DNA of 38,732 nt from an uncultured bacterium (GTDB taxonomy: Bacteria; Cyanobacteriota; Vampirovibrionia; Gastranaerophilales; Gastranaerophilaceae): positions 1 to 38,732 of the forward strand of contig CACWZA010000027.1 in NCBI GenBank assembly GCA_902765215.1. The letters are read 5' to 3'. The position numbers were made by a program, and so were the translations under genes. The notes beneath the pieces were generated by a model, which ran no database searches, had not been told where the DNA came from, and saw only the letters and a program-made list of their open reading frames with translations. Below, piece by piece: positions 15,229-23,718 of the stretch; position 1 is the first letter of the stretch; each line of letters starts with the position of its first letter.

Positions 15229-15663
15229 ATGAATAACAAAAATAAACTTGAGTACATCGCTAATAAGTTTTTCTGTGCCGCTTTTTCTTTAGCTAATTAT
15301 AGTGGAACAAGGGGCAATGCTTTGGCGGATTTATTTGATTCCCCTTTTCTTTTTATGTTAAAGCCGGGGTTAGAATATCAGTTTGTTCCTGAAGATCTTG
15401 TAGAACATTTTAAAACTCTTGAAACAGAGATGAACATACTTGAAAAAAGACTTGAGAAAGAACGGCTAAAATTAATAGAAAAATTCCCGAGCCTTAAGAG
15501 AGATATAAATGCCAAAACAAGAATGTCAACTATTGCAGCAAAATTAAGACAGGGGGAAAGGACACTAAACATCATTAATAGTATTTGTTTTATTGCATTT
15601 GGACTGTGGGCATTAAAAGATAAAGATATATCTGATATAAACTTTGTGTCTATGATAGATTAA
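15229..15663 (+). CDS. Small orphan protein with a central coiled coil
   Basis: 144 residues, unrecognised. AAGGAG lies 8 bases before the ATG. The middle (LETEMNILEKRLEKERLKL, about residues 64-82) is a heptad-like charged helix. A hydrophobic stretch near residue 116 (IINSICFIAFGLWAL) could be one membrane helix near the C-terminus. It lies between a decayed tRNA fragment and an integrase remnant, typical ground for island-borne accessory genes. Function unknown. Confidence 0.68.
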   Translation: MNNKNKLEYIANKFFCAAFSLANYSGTRGNALADLFDSPFLFMLKPGLEYQFVPEDLVEHFKTLETEMNILEKRLEKERLKLIEKFPSLKRDINAKTRMSTIAAKLRQGERTLNIINSICFIAFGLWALKDKDISDINFVSMID

Positions 15664-15665
15664 TC

Positions 15666-15795
15666 TTAAGCCATAAATACATTATCCAGCATTTCGCTAA
15701 CAATATGACTTGTGTTATCGACATCAATATATATATCACTTGTCGTTGAACTTTTGTTGTGTCTTAATATTTTTTGTCCTAATTTTGTTATATAA
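15666..15795 (-). pseudogene. C-terminal remnant of a tyrosine recombinase (integrase)
   Basis: Translating the minus strand up to the stop at 15666-15668 gives about 40 residues including KLGQKILRHNKSSTTSDIY and then IDVDNTSHIVSEMLDNVF. This is the usual end of phage/ICE integrases: an LRH(K/N)..STT.DIY block carrying the box II His region and the nucleophilic Tyr. Everything upstream (the Arg boxes and N-terminal domains) is gone; the frame runs into the start region of the racemase gene. There is no start codon, so it is a fossil. Too short for automated gene finders. Identification rests on motif recognition only. Confidence 0.62.
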
Positions 15796-15816
15796 TATCC
15801 TAATAAAGGAGAAAAA

Positions 15817-16500
15817 ATGAAAACAATTGGCATTATTGGTGGTATGAGTTGGGAAAGTACGATAGAATACTATCGAATAATAAATGAATTAGTTAATAAA
15901 AAACTATCAGGTTTACATAGTGCAAAATTGCTTATTGAGAGTTATGATTTTGAAGATATAGAAAAATTACAATCATGTGAAAACTGGGAAGAACTAACAA
16001 AAATACTAATTCATTCTGCTAAAAAATTAGAAAAAGCAGGAGCTGACTATATTGCGATTGCAACAAACACTATGCACCTTGTAGCAGAAGAAGTACAAAA
16101 AAATATTTCAATCCCCATTATTCATATAGCAGAAGCTGCTGCAAATTATATTAAAGATAAAAATATTGGTACTGTTGCATTGTTTGGCACGATATATACC
16201 ATGACAAAACCTTTTTATAAAGATAAGCTTAAAGAATTGGGAATTAATGTGATTATTCCTGATGCTCAACAGCAAAGTACTATTAATATAATCATATATG
16301 ATGAATTATGCAAAGGGATAATAAAAGAAACTTCCCGCGAAAAAATCATTGATATTATGAAAGACTGTATAAACAAAGGTGCAAAAGGCGTGGTATTGGG
16401 ATGCACTGAACTTCCAAATATTATTAAAAATGCAGACATTGAAATTATTAATACAACCGAAGTTCATTGTAGAGAAATTGTTAAAAGAATATTGGATTAA
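15817..16500 (+). CDS. Aspartate/glutamate racemase family amino-acid racemase
   Basis: 227 residues, two-domain Asp/Glu racemase fold, PLP-independent. It opens with IGIIGGMSWESTIEYYR, the hallmark of the RacX/YgeA branch. The first catalytic position is Thr83 (ATNTMH), where classic aspartate racemases have Cys; the second is Cys196 (LGCTELP). E. coli YgeA, a broad-spectrum racemase, has the same Thr/Cys arrangement, so the product may make D-amino acids from several L-amino acids (cell wall or signalling use). AAAGGAG precedes the ATG. The ribosome site overlaps the integrase remnant on the other strand, so the gene may have arrived with, or next to, the element. Confidence 0.9.
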   Translation: MKTIGIIGGMSWESTIEYYRIINELVNKKLSGLHSAKLLIESYDFEDIEKLQSCENWEELTKILIHSAKKLEKAGADYIAIATNTMHLVAEEVQKNISIPIIHIAEAAANYIKDKNIGTVALFGTIYTMTKPFYKDKLKELGINVIIPDAQQQSTINIIIYDELCKGIIKETSREKIIDIMKDCINKGAKGVVLGCTELPNIIKNADIEIINTTEVHCREIVKRILD

Positions 16501-16852
16501 AATAAACAATTATTGTTGGTACGGTATTATTTTAAATTTGATAATTTAAAATAATCAATATCTTTGTTAAAATTATCAAACCAAATGTTCATTTACGGCG
16601 AGCCTCGTTCCTCCATTGGCTCATTCTGTAAAGTCACGGTTTAAAAATTTTTTTGATGCAAAACAATACTTAATTGTTTTGTCAGACCTCTATATCGTGA
16701 TATATTTCCCGATTATGAATTTAATCGTGACAGTTTGTCCTTGTTTATAAAATCTTAATATCCCTTTATTTATAATAATATTGACAGAAAATTTTGTGCG
16801 TAATACAATTTTAATTAAGGAATAAAATCACTATTTAAAAAGGAGATATATT
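16501..16852 (+). promoter_or_regulatory. 352-bp intergenic region before adhE
   Basis: No gene is visible. Contents: TTATTTTAAAT/ATTTAAAATAA hairpin at 16527-16553 (a perfect 11-bp stem, without a T-run); GAGCC/GGCTC around a segment resembling the CCA-bearing tRNA tail (16600-16622); a CAAAACAAT-ACTT-ATTGTTTTG hairpin at 16659-16681 related to the mini-elements but without the GGCAGAG tail; a near-palindrome TATATC-GT-GATATA at 16691-16704; a second ATCGTGA at 16724-16730, 30 bp from the first; then the promoter at 16781-16809. Confidence 0.7.
16781..16809 (+). promoter_or_regulatory. Strong sigma70-type promoter of adhE
   Basis: Consensus -35 TTGACA (16781-16786), a 17-bp spacer, and -10 TACAAT (16804-16809). 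Transcription would start near 16816. AAAGGAG at about 16839-16845 serves the ATG at 16853. Confidence 0.8.
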
Positions 16853-19534
16853 ATGCCAAAAGTATTGGAAAAGAAAGAAAAGAAAAATTCAAAATCAACT
16901 GGAGTGGTAAAAAATGAAAAGAAAGGCGCTAAATTAACCGGTTTAGTTGATAGTGTAGAAGCCTTAAATGATTTATTAGACAGAGTGAAAAAAGCTCAGG
17001 AAGAATATTCAAAATTTTCTCAGGAAGATGTAGACAGAATTTTCAAAGCTGCTGCTACTGCTGCAGATAAAATGAGAATCCCTCTTGCAAGAATGGCTGT
17101 AGAAGATACAGGCATGGGCGTTCTTGAAGATAAAATTATAAAGAACCACTTCGCATCTGAATATATTTATAACAAGCATAAAGGTGCAAAAACTTGCGGT
17201 ATTATTAGAACTGACAAAGAAAATGGTATTAAAATTGTTGCTGAACCTCTCGGTATTTTAGCAGGTATTATTCCTACAACTAACCCGACTTCAACAGCCA
17301 TTTTTAAATCTTTAATAGCATTAAAAACAAGAAATGCTATTGTATTTTCACCACACCCGCGTGCAACTAAATCTACTATAGAAGCTGCTAAAGTTGTTCT
17401 TGAAGCCGCAGTTGAAGCAGGCGCTCCAAAAGATATTATCGGCTGGATTGATACTCCGTCTATGGAATTATCAGATGCTTTATTGCACCACCCAAATATT
17501 GCTTGTATTTTAGCAACAGGCGGCCCCGGTATGGTTAAAGCATCTTATTCATCAGGAAAACCTGCATTAGGTGTTGGCCCCGGTAATACGGCGGCTGTTA
17601 TTGATGAAACTGCTGATATCAGAATGGCTGTATCTTCTATTCTTATGTCTAAAACTTTTGATAATGGTATGATTTGTGCTTCAGAACAATCTGTTATCGT
17701 TGTTGATGATATTTATGAAGAAGTTAAAAAAGAATTTATCTATCGTGGGGCATATCTTGTTAAAAAAGAAGATGAAAAGAAAATGGTAGACCTTCCGTTT
17801 ATCGATCCTGCCAGAGGAACTGCTCACCCTGCAATTGTAGGTCAGCCGGCTCACAAAATTGCAGAACTTGCAGGATTTTCTATCCCTGAAGATTCAAAAA
17901 TTCTTCTTTGCGAAAGAGCAAAACTTGACTGGAACGATCCGTTCTCAAGAGAAAAATTATCACCGATTTTAACTATGTATAAAGCTAAGTCTTTTGAAGA
18001 AGCAGCTGATATGGCATACGAATTGGTATTAAAAGGCGGAGCCGGTCATACATCCGTTCTTTATACAGACGAAAGAAAATCTGAAAGAATCAATGCTTAC
18101 GCTGAAAAAATGCCGTCTTGCAGAATTTTAATTAACTCACCATCTTCACAGGGTGGTATAGGTGATTTATTCAACTTTAAACTTGAACCGTCATTGTCTT
18201 TAGGTTGCGGTTCTTGGGGCGGTAACGCAGTATCAGGAAATATTGGTGTAGAACATTTATTGAATTATAAAACTGTAGCTGAAAGGAGAGAAAATATGTT
18301 ATGGTTCAAAGTTCCTCCGAAAGTTTATTTCAAGAGAGGTTGTTTAGATTTGGCTCTTAGAGAATTAAAGGGTAAAAAGAGAGCATTTATCGTAACAGAC
18401 CGATTCTTATTCAATTCGGGTGCAGTTGAAAATATTACTAAGGTATTAGATGAAATCGGTATTGACCATCAGGTGTTCTTTGATGTTAAACCTGATCCTA
18501 CAATTGCAACAGTGAAACAGGCAATGGAAATTGTTAAACCGTACGAACCTGATGTAATTATTGCGTTAGGCGGCGGTTCTCCGATGGACGCAGGTAAAAT
18601 TATCTGGTTATTATATGAACAACCTGATACAAACTTTGCCGACATCTCTATGAGATTTATGGATATCAGAAAGAGAATTTGTCAAATTCCTGATTTAGGA
18701 CAAAAGGCTACAATGGTTTGTATCCCTACAACATCAGGTACAGGTTCTGAAGTTACTCCGTTCTCAATTATTACGGATGAAAAAACTCATTACAAATACG
18801 CAATCGCAGATTATGCTTTAACACCTAACATTGCAATTGTTGACCCGAACTTCGTTGACGGCATGCCAAAAGGTTTAACTGCTGCATCAGGTATTGACGC
18901 ACTTGTTCACTCCCTCGAAGCGTATGTATCTTGTATGGCAACAAACTTTACTAATTCAAATGCTTTAGAAGCAACAAAATTAGTATTTAAGTATTTGGCT
19001 CGTTCATACAAAGAAGGTGCTAATGATCCGATTGCCAGAGAAAAAATGCATTATGCGGCAACTATTGCAGGTATGTCATTTGCAAACGCATTCTTAGGTT
19101 TGTGTCACTCAATGGCTCACAAACTTGGTGCTATGTATAACATTCCGCACGGTGTTGCTAACGCACTTCTTATAAGACAAATCATCAAATTCAATGCGGT
19201 AGATAAACCGACTAAACAGGCTATATTCCCGCAATACAAGTTCCCTTGTGCCAAGACTAAATACGGTCAAATCGCTGATGAAATTGGCTTGGGCGGTAAG
19301 AATGATGATGAAAAGGTTGAATTATTGATTAAAGCAGTTGATGAACTTATGACAGAAATCAACTTACCGAAATCAATTAAAGAATTCGGTGTTAAGGAAG
19401 ATGAGTTTATGGCTAACTTGGATATACTTGTTGAAAGAGCATTTGACGACCAATGTACAGGTGCTAACCCAAGATATCCTCTTATGAGCGAAATCAAGAA
19501 AATTTTCCTTGATGCATACGAAGGAATAGTATAG
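16853..19534 (+). CDS. adhE: Bifunctional acetaldehyde-CoA/alcohol dehydrogenase
   Basis: 893 residues. AdhE reduces acetyl-CoA to acetaldehyde and then ethanol, oxidising two NADH; the family forms cytosolic spirosomes. The N-terminal aldehyde dehydrogenase domain shows PLGILAGIIPTTNPTSTAIFK and the catalytic Cys275 (NGMICASEQ). The linker is followed by the iron-ADH domain (from about 490) with GGGSPMDAGK, DALVHSLEAY and GLCHSMAHKLGAMYNIPHG, which supply the Asp and His iron ligands. Compared with E. coli (catalytic Cys246) there is an extra lysine-rich N-terminus of about 29 residues (KEKKNSKSTGVVKNEKKG). Translation from 16853 is supported by AAAGGAG. It is probably the main NADH sink, and rex follows directly. 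Confidence 0.97.
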   Translation: MPKVLEKKEKKNSKSTGVVKNEKKGAKLTGLVDSVEALNDLLDRVKKAQEEYSKFSQEDVDRIFKAAATAADKMRIPLARMAVEDTGMGVLEDKIIKNHFASEYIYNKHKGAKTCGIIRTDKENGIKIVAEPLGILAGIIPTTNPTSTAIFKSLIALKTRNAIVFSPHPRATKSTIEAAKVVLEAAVEAGAPKDIIGWIDTPSMELSDALLHHPNIACILATGGPGMVKASYSSGKPALGVGPGNTAAVIDETADIRMAVSSILMSKTFDNGMICASEQSVIVVDDIYEEVKKEFIYRGAYLVKKEDEKKMVDLPFIDPARGTAHPAIVGQPAHKIAELAGFSIPEDSKILLCERAKLDWNDPFSREKLSPILTMYKAKSFEEAADMAYELVLKGGAGHTSVLYTDERKSERINAYAEKMPSCRILINSPSSQGGIGDLFNFKLEPSLSLGCGSWGGNAVSGNIGVEHLLNYKTVAERRENMLWFKVPPKVYFKRGCLDLALRELKGKKRAFIVTDRFLFNSGAVENITKVLDEIGIDHQVFFDVKPDPTIATVKQAMEIVKPYEPDVIIALGGGSPMDAGKIIWLLYEQPDTNFADISMRFMDIRKRICQIPDLGQKATMVCIPTTSGTGSEVTPFSIITDEKTHYKYAIADYALTPNIAIVDPNFVDGMPKGLTAASGIDALVHSLEAYVSCMATNFTNSNALEATKLVFKYLARSYKEGANDPIAREKMHYAATIAGMSFANAFLGLCHSMAHKLGAMYNIPHGVANALLIRQIIKFNAVDKPTKQAIFPQYKFPCAKTKYGQIADEIGLGGKNDDEKVELLIKAVDELMTEINLPKSIKEFGVKEDEFMANLDILVERAFDDQCTGANPRYPLMSEIKKIFLDAYEGIV

Positions 19535-19611
19535 AAACGGATTTTGTCTAAATTGGTTCAGGGGCTCTGCTCTGCCAAACTCTTGCAGAGCCCTTAGCCG
19601 TTTCTTTTTTT
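19535..19611 (+). terminator. Two-part terminator after adhE
   Basis: The outer stem GAAACGG/CCGTTTC and inner stem GGGCTCTGC (19562-19570)/GCAGAGCCC (19584-19592) are followed by TTTTTTT. The loop contains CTCTGCCAAAC, one base off the reverse complement of the mini-element tail GTTCGGCAGAG, so part of it may derive from that repeat family. Confidence 0.85.
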
Positions 19612-19649
19612 AGAAAAATTTTGTATAATAAAAAATATAGGATTAAAAA

Positions 19650-20264
19650 ATGAATATTCCTGAAAAGGTTATAAACAGATTAACAATGTATCATTTTATA
19701 CTTGAAGATATGAGAGAAGATGAAAAATATGTTTCAAGCACAAAGTTTGCTAATCTTTTGGACATAGACAATTCTCAGGTAAGAAAAGATTTAAAATATA
19801 TTGATAATCAGGGTAAATGCAGAGTAGGATATGAGGTAAAAGAACTAAAACGCAAAATAGAAGAATGTTTGGGGTTTAAAAAGACAAAAGATGTTTTTGT
19901 TATAGGTGCAGGGAATTTAGGCACAGCTCTTGCCAAGTATGACGGTTTTAAAGATTACGGTTTAAATGTTCTTGCAATGTTTGATAAAGATCCTAAAAAA
20001 ATCGGAATAACTATTAACGGAAAAGAGGTTTTTGATATTTCAAGAGTCGGAAATTTAGCTTCACGGCTCGGTGTGGAAGTCGCTATATTGACAGTCCCGA
20101 GAGAATATGCTCAGGGTACGGCAAATTATTTGGCGGGGGCAGGTATTAAATATATCTGGAATTTTACAACTTGCGTACTTGATTTGCCAAAAGATGTAAA
20201 AGTTTGGAACGAAAATTTAATAAGCAGTTTTTTACAATTCACAGTTAAAGATAAGGAAAATTAA
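19650..20264 (+). CDS. rex: Redox-sensing transcriptional repressor Rex
   Basis: 204 residues, normal for Rex. An N-terminal winged helix (about 1-75; VSSTKFANLLDIDNSQVRKD is the recognition region) is followed by a Rossmann domain with GAGNLG at 86-91 for NADH/NAD+. Rex leaves DNA when NADH rises and so induces fermentative genes. It sits between adhE and the hydrogenase genes, which are its typical targets. TATAAT at 19624-19629 is a likely -10 box; the ribosome site (AGGAT) is moderate. The stop is one base from the next ATG, so it probably heads the operon 19650-26373. I could not find a convincing full Rex palindrome near adhE. Confidence 0.95.
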   Translation: MNIPEKVINRLTMYHFILEDMREDEKYVSSTKFANLLDIDNSQVRKDLKYIDNQGKCRVGYEVKELKRKIEECLGFKKTKDVFVIGAGNLGTALAKYDGFKDYGLNVLAMFDKDPKKIGITINGKEVFDISRVGNLASRLGVEVAILTVPREYAQGTANYLAGAGIKYIWNFTTCVLDLPKDVKVWNENLISSFLQFTVKDKEN

Positions 20265-20265
20265 C

Positions 20266-20520
20266 ATGACAACAGAAATAAAAATATGTATGGGAAGTGC
20301 ATGTTTTGCAAAAGGTAATCAGGAAAATCTTGAATACATAAAAGAATATATTGAAGAAAATAATCTTGACTCAGAAATTACGATTACAGGTGCTTTATGT
20401 GAGAATAAGTGTTCTGAAGGTCCAAGAATTATAATAAATGACAAAGAATATACAAATGTTACAAGAGAACAAATTAAAGAAGTATTGGATTCGTACAAAA
20501 AAATAATTGAAATGAACTAA
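20266..20520 (+). CDS. Thioredoxin-fold [2Fe-2S] protein, NuoE-like (first copy)
   Basis: 84 residues. The cysteine pattern is C-x4-C (CMGSAC, residues 8 and 13) and C-x3-C (CENKC, 45 and 49), the ligand set of thioredoxin-like [2Fe-2S] ferredoxins such as the NuoE C-terminal domain. It likely passes electrons to or from the sensory hydrogenase encoded next. AAGGAAAA precedes the ATG, and the gene follows rex by 1 bp. A homologous small protein precedes the second hydrogenase (23459), so each hydrogenase appears to have its own small partner. Such proteins occur in hfs/hyd-type [FeFe] hydrogenase loci. Confidence 0.87.
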   Translation: MTTEIKICMGSACFAKGNQENLEYIKEYIEENNLDSEITITGALCENKCSEGPRIIINDKEYTNVTREQIKEVLDSYKKIIEMN

Positions 20521-20549
20521 GTGTTTACTAAATATTAATGGAGTGTTAT

Positions 20550-22289
20550 ATGGAAAAGCAATATCCTGTTTATACTTTGAAAAATGAGTGTAATGACTGT
20601 TATAAGTGTATTAGAGGTTGTCATATCAAGGCTATCAGAATACAACAAGGTTCTGCATCAGTTATTAATGAAAAATGTATCGCCTGCGGACATTGTGTCC
20701 AGATTTGTCCTGCGGGAGCCAAAAGAGTCAGAAACGACATTGATATTGTTAAAACACTTATGCTTGCAGGCAAAAAAGTATATGTTTCACTTGCTCCAAG
20801 TTGGGCAGGGGTTTACAATATTCCCAAAGAAAAAATGATAGCAGTTCTGAAGAAACTTGGTTTTGAGGGGGTTTCCGAAACAGCATTAGGGGCTCAAGAG
20901 GTTTCTATTCAAACCGCTAAAATGTTGAATGAAGCAGATAAAGGGCTATTTATATCCTCAGCCTGTCCCGTTATTGATGATTATGTAAGACTTTACAAAT
21001 CTGAATTTGCCAAATGTATAACCCCTGTTGCTTCACCTGCTTTAACACATTGTGCGTTATTAAAAGATATGTTGGGTGAAGATATAAAAGTTGTATTTAT
21101 AGGACCATGTATTGCAAAGAAAAATGAAGCGGATGAACATCCTGATTTAATGAGTGCCGCTTTAACATTTGACGAATTAAACTATTGGATAAAAGAAGAA
21201 TTTATTGATATTAAAAATGTTGAAATTTCCGAATCCTGCAAATTTGTACCGGAAAGTTCTTATGAAGGGGCATTATATCCATTAGAAGGCGGAATGAATG
21301 AAACAATAAAAAGAGTAGGTATCGATAAAAATGATGTTACATTTATTGCGGTAAGTTCACTCGAAGATTTTGATAAATCATTGCAAAATATAAGCCCTGA
21401 CAAAGTAGAGAATAAAATTTTTGTCGAAGCATTAGGCTGTTCAGGCGGATGTATAAACGGGCCTTGTCTGTCCAGTGAAAAATCAAGAATACTTATTACC
21501 TCTGATATTTATGCAAAAACTCAATACAGAGATAATGTACCAAAAGAGCCTAGAAAAGTTGTTGAAATGGAATATTCACCAAAACCTGTTGAAAAATTAG
21601 AATATTCAATGGAGCAAGTATCCAATGCGCTCAAAAAAATAAGCAAACATTCTGAGGATGATGAATTAAATTGTTCGGGTTGTGGTTATTCAAGCTGCAG
21701 AGAATTTGTAAATGCGTTAATTGCAGGTGATGCAGAAACTTCTCAATGTGTATCTTATATGAGAAAAATTGCAGTAAGAAAAGCAGCCGCTATGTTGAGA
21801 TGTATGCCGTCAGCCGTTGTAATCGTTGATTCTAATCTGGAAATAGTCGAGGCAAATGATTCATTTGAGCACATGTTCTTATCGGAAGAAATGTATGAAG
21901 TATTTTCTTCCCGTCAAAACGGTATGACAGGCGCTTGTATTGACAGAATTGTTACTTTCCCTGAACTTTTCAAATCTGCTTTGGATACGGGAAAAGATGT
22001 TCATCAGGAGCATTATGCAATAAATGACAGACTTTACGACATAAGTATATTTACAATTGAAGATAATGAACTTGTCGGTGCTGTTATATCTGATGTAACA
22101 AAATCTGAAATGGACAGAAGCAAGATTGCACAGAAAGCAAGAGAAGTTATTACGAAGAATATTGCTACCGTACAGGAAATTGCAAGTTTACTCGGTGAAC
22201 ACATGGTTGAAACAGAATTGCTTCTGGATTCTATTGCAGAAGGTTATGAGGGAACAAATAAGGGTGTAAACGAAGGGGATAAGAAGTAA
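20550..22289 (+). CDS. hydS: Sensory [FeFe] hydrogenase with PAS domain (HydS type)
   Basis: 579 residues from the ATG at 20550; an upstream ATG at 20538 is rejected because it overlaps the GGAG ribosome site. Order: a two-[4Fe-4S] ferredoxin domain (CNDCYKCIRGC and CIACGHCVQIC, residues 10-60); the H-cluster domain with SSACP (136-139 + P), GPCIAKKNEA (Cys187) and GCSGGC (296-301); a [4Fe-4S] motif CSGCGYSSC (375-383) plus a later Cys; and a PAS domain (about 415-520). In productive enzymes the first motif is TSCCP; here the proton-relay Cys is Ala, as in sensory group-C enzymes, so low turnover and an H2/redox-sensing role are expected. The stop overlaps the ATG of the phosphatase gene, which is probably its output partner. 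Confidence 0.88.
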   Translation: MEKQYPVYTLKNECNDCYKCIRGCHIKAIRIQQGSASVINEKCIACGHCVQICPAGAKRVRNDIDIVKTLMLAGKKVYVSLAPSWAGVYNIPKEKMIAVLKKLGFEGVSETALGAQEVSIQTAKMLNEADKGLFISSACPVIDDYVRLYKSEFAKCITPVASPALTHCALLKDMLGEDIKVVFIGPCIAKKNEADEHPDLMSAALTFDELNYWIKEEFIDIKNVEISESCKFVPESSYEGALYPLEGGMNETIKRVGIDKNDVTFIAVSSLEDFDKSLQNISPDKVENKIFVEALGCSGGCINGPCLSSEKSRILITSDIYAKTQYRDNVPKEPRKVVEMEYSPKPVEKLEYSMEQVSNALKKISKHSEDDELNCSGCGYSSCREFVNALIAGDAETSQCVSYMRKIAVRKAAAMLRCMPSAVVIVDSNLEIVEANDSFEHMFLSEEMYEVFSSRQNGMTGACIDRIVTFPELFKSALDTGKDVHQEHYAINDRLYDISIFTIEDNELVGAVISDVTKSEMDRSKIAQKAREVITKNIATVQEIASLLGEHMVETELLLDSIAEGYEGTNKGVNEGDKK

Positions 22290-23446
22290 TGTTCATTGAT
22301 ATAGCTTGTTCTCAAAAGAAGAAATATAACCAAAATGCTTATGGCGATTATTTTGCATCAAATCGTTTCCCTAATATGAATCGTATTGTTGCTGTTCTTT
22401 CCGATGGTCTGGGGAGCGGAATAAAGGCAAATATTCTTGCCTGTATGACTTCAACAATGCTTTTAAAATTTATGGAAAACCATTCTGATATAGAAAAATC
22501 ATGCGAGATTATTATGAACTCGCTGCCTGTCTGTAAAGTAAGAGGAATCAGTTATTCAACATTTTCTGCTATTGATTGTTTTGATGACGGGAATGCAAAA
22601 ATAGTAGAAGAAGGAAATCCTGATTTTATATGGATACGAGGTGGAGAAGTATTAAAACCTGAATATCAATCAATCCAATCAAAAGATTTTAAAAATCGTA
22701 AAATGAAAGTTTATAATATTAAACTTGAAAAATATGACAGGGTTATATTTTGCTCCGACGGTGCAACACAGGTTGCAATGGGTTCTAAGCGGTATCCTCT
22801 CGGACTTGAAAGAAGTGGTTTGATAAAGATTATTCTTGAAAAACTTGAGCAGGAGCCTGAAATATCATCAAAGAATTTAAGCGAATATCTTGTAAAACAA
22901 ATTGAACTTATAGCTCCAAACAGGGAATTAAAAGATGATACTTCAATATTGTCAATATATTGTCGTGATCCCAGAGAATCTTTAATTTTCACAGGGCCTC
23001 CTTTTCATGGAGAAAAGGATAATTATTATGCAAAAACATTTATGGAGTTTAAAGGTAAAAAAGCAATTTCCGGCGGAACAACCGCTAATATTATATCCAG
23101 AGAGTTAAATATTCCAGTTATTGCCAAACTTTCAATGAATTCCGGTAAACTTCCGGGATTATCGGAAATGGAAGGTGTTGATTTGGTAACAGAAGGTATA
23201 TTAACTCTTACTAAAACACTTGAATATCTGGAAAACGGTAATGCGGAAGAAAACGCGGCAAAAACGCTAATGGATTTTTTATTAGACAGTGATGTGATAA
23301 ACTTTCTTGTAGGTGCTCAAATGAATAAAGCACATTACGATCCTAATCTGCCTATTGAAATCGAAATAAGAAAAAATATTATAAAACAAATGGCTAAAGT
23401 ATTGGAAGAAAAATATCTAAAAAAAGTTAATGTACAATTTGTATAA
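22289..23446 (+). CDS. SpoIIE-type PP2C serine phosphatase linked to HydS
   Basis: 385 residues. The first ~230 form a SpoIIE/RsbU-like PP2C phosphatase: VLSDGLGSG with metal Asp39, FCSDGAT with Asp157, and LKDDTSI with Asp216/217. The last ~150 residues (from TGPPFHGEKDNYYAK) are an extra domain that I do not recognise. The ATG overlaps the stop of hydS (TAATG), so translation is coupled. In related [FeFe] hydrogenase loci a PP2C of this kind sits beside the PAS-containing hydrogenase, suggesting a hydrogen-to-phosphatase relay. Neither an anti-sigma nor an anti-anti-sigma partner is in the window, so the target is unknown. Confidence 0.85.
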   Translation: MFIDIACSQKKKYNQNAYGDYFASNRFPNMNRIVAVLSDGLGSGIKANILACMTSTMLLKFMENHSDIEKSCEIIMNSLPVCKVRGISYSTFSAIDCFDDGNAKIVEEGNPDFIWIRGGEVLKPEYQSIQSKDFKNRKMKVYNIKLEKYDRVIFCSDGATQVAMGSKRYPLGLERSGLIKIILEKLEQEPEISSKNLSEYLVKQIELIAPNRELKDDTSILSIYCRDPRESLIFTGPPFHGEKDNYYAKTFMEFKGKKAISGGTTANIISRELNIPVIAKLSMNSGKLPGLSEMEGVDLVTEGILTLTKTLEYLENGNAEENAAKTLMDFLLDSDVINFLVGAQMNKAHYDPNLPIEIEIRKNIIKQMAKVLEEKYLKKVNVQFV

Positions 23447-23458
23447 AGGAGTTTAAAT

Positions 23459-23716
23459 ATGGCAAAAGTAGAAGTGAAAGTATGTTTAGGAACAACCTGT
23501 TTTGTTATGGGCGGGAGTAATTTACAGGAATTAAACGAAATTATCCCTCAAAAATACGGAGATAAGGTTGAACTTAATGCGGCAAATTGTTTAGGTCTGT
23601 GTTCTATTAACTGGGAATATTCTAAGGCACCTTATGTGAAAGTTAATGAAGCAGTCGTATCGGAAGCAACTGTTGAAAAAGTATTAGAAGAGATTGATAA
23701 ACAGTTAGGAAATTAA
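23459..23716 (+). CDS. Thioredoxin-fold [2Fe-2S] protein, NuoE-like (second copy)
   Basis: 85 residues with C-x4-C (CLGTTC, 9 and 14) and C-x3-C (CLGLC, 44 and 48), binding one [2Fe-2S] cluster. Similar in plan to the protein at 20266-20520 but diverged. AAAGGAG precedes the ATG. The gene is 2 bp from the hydrogenase gene downstream and is probably its electron-transfer partner. Confidence 0.87.
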   Translation: MAKVEVKVCLGTTCFVMGGSNLQELNEIIPQKYGDKVELNAANCLGLCSINWEYSKAPYVKVNEAVVSEATVEKVLEEIDKQLGN

Positions 23717-23718
23717 TT

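Noticed and set aside
16563-16580. Rex operator (TTTGTTA-N4-TATCAAA)
   Set aside because: An imperfect palindrome, shifted against the TTGTTAA-N4-TTAACAA consensus and more than 200 bp upstream of the adhE promoter.
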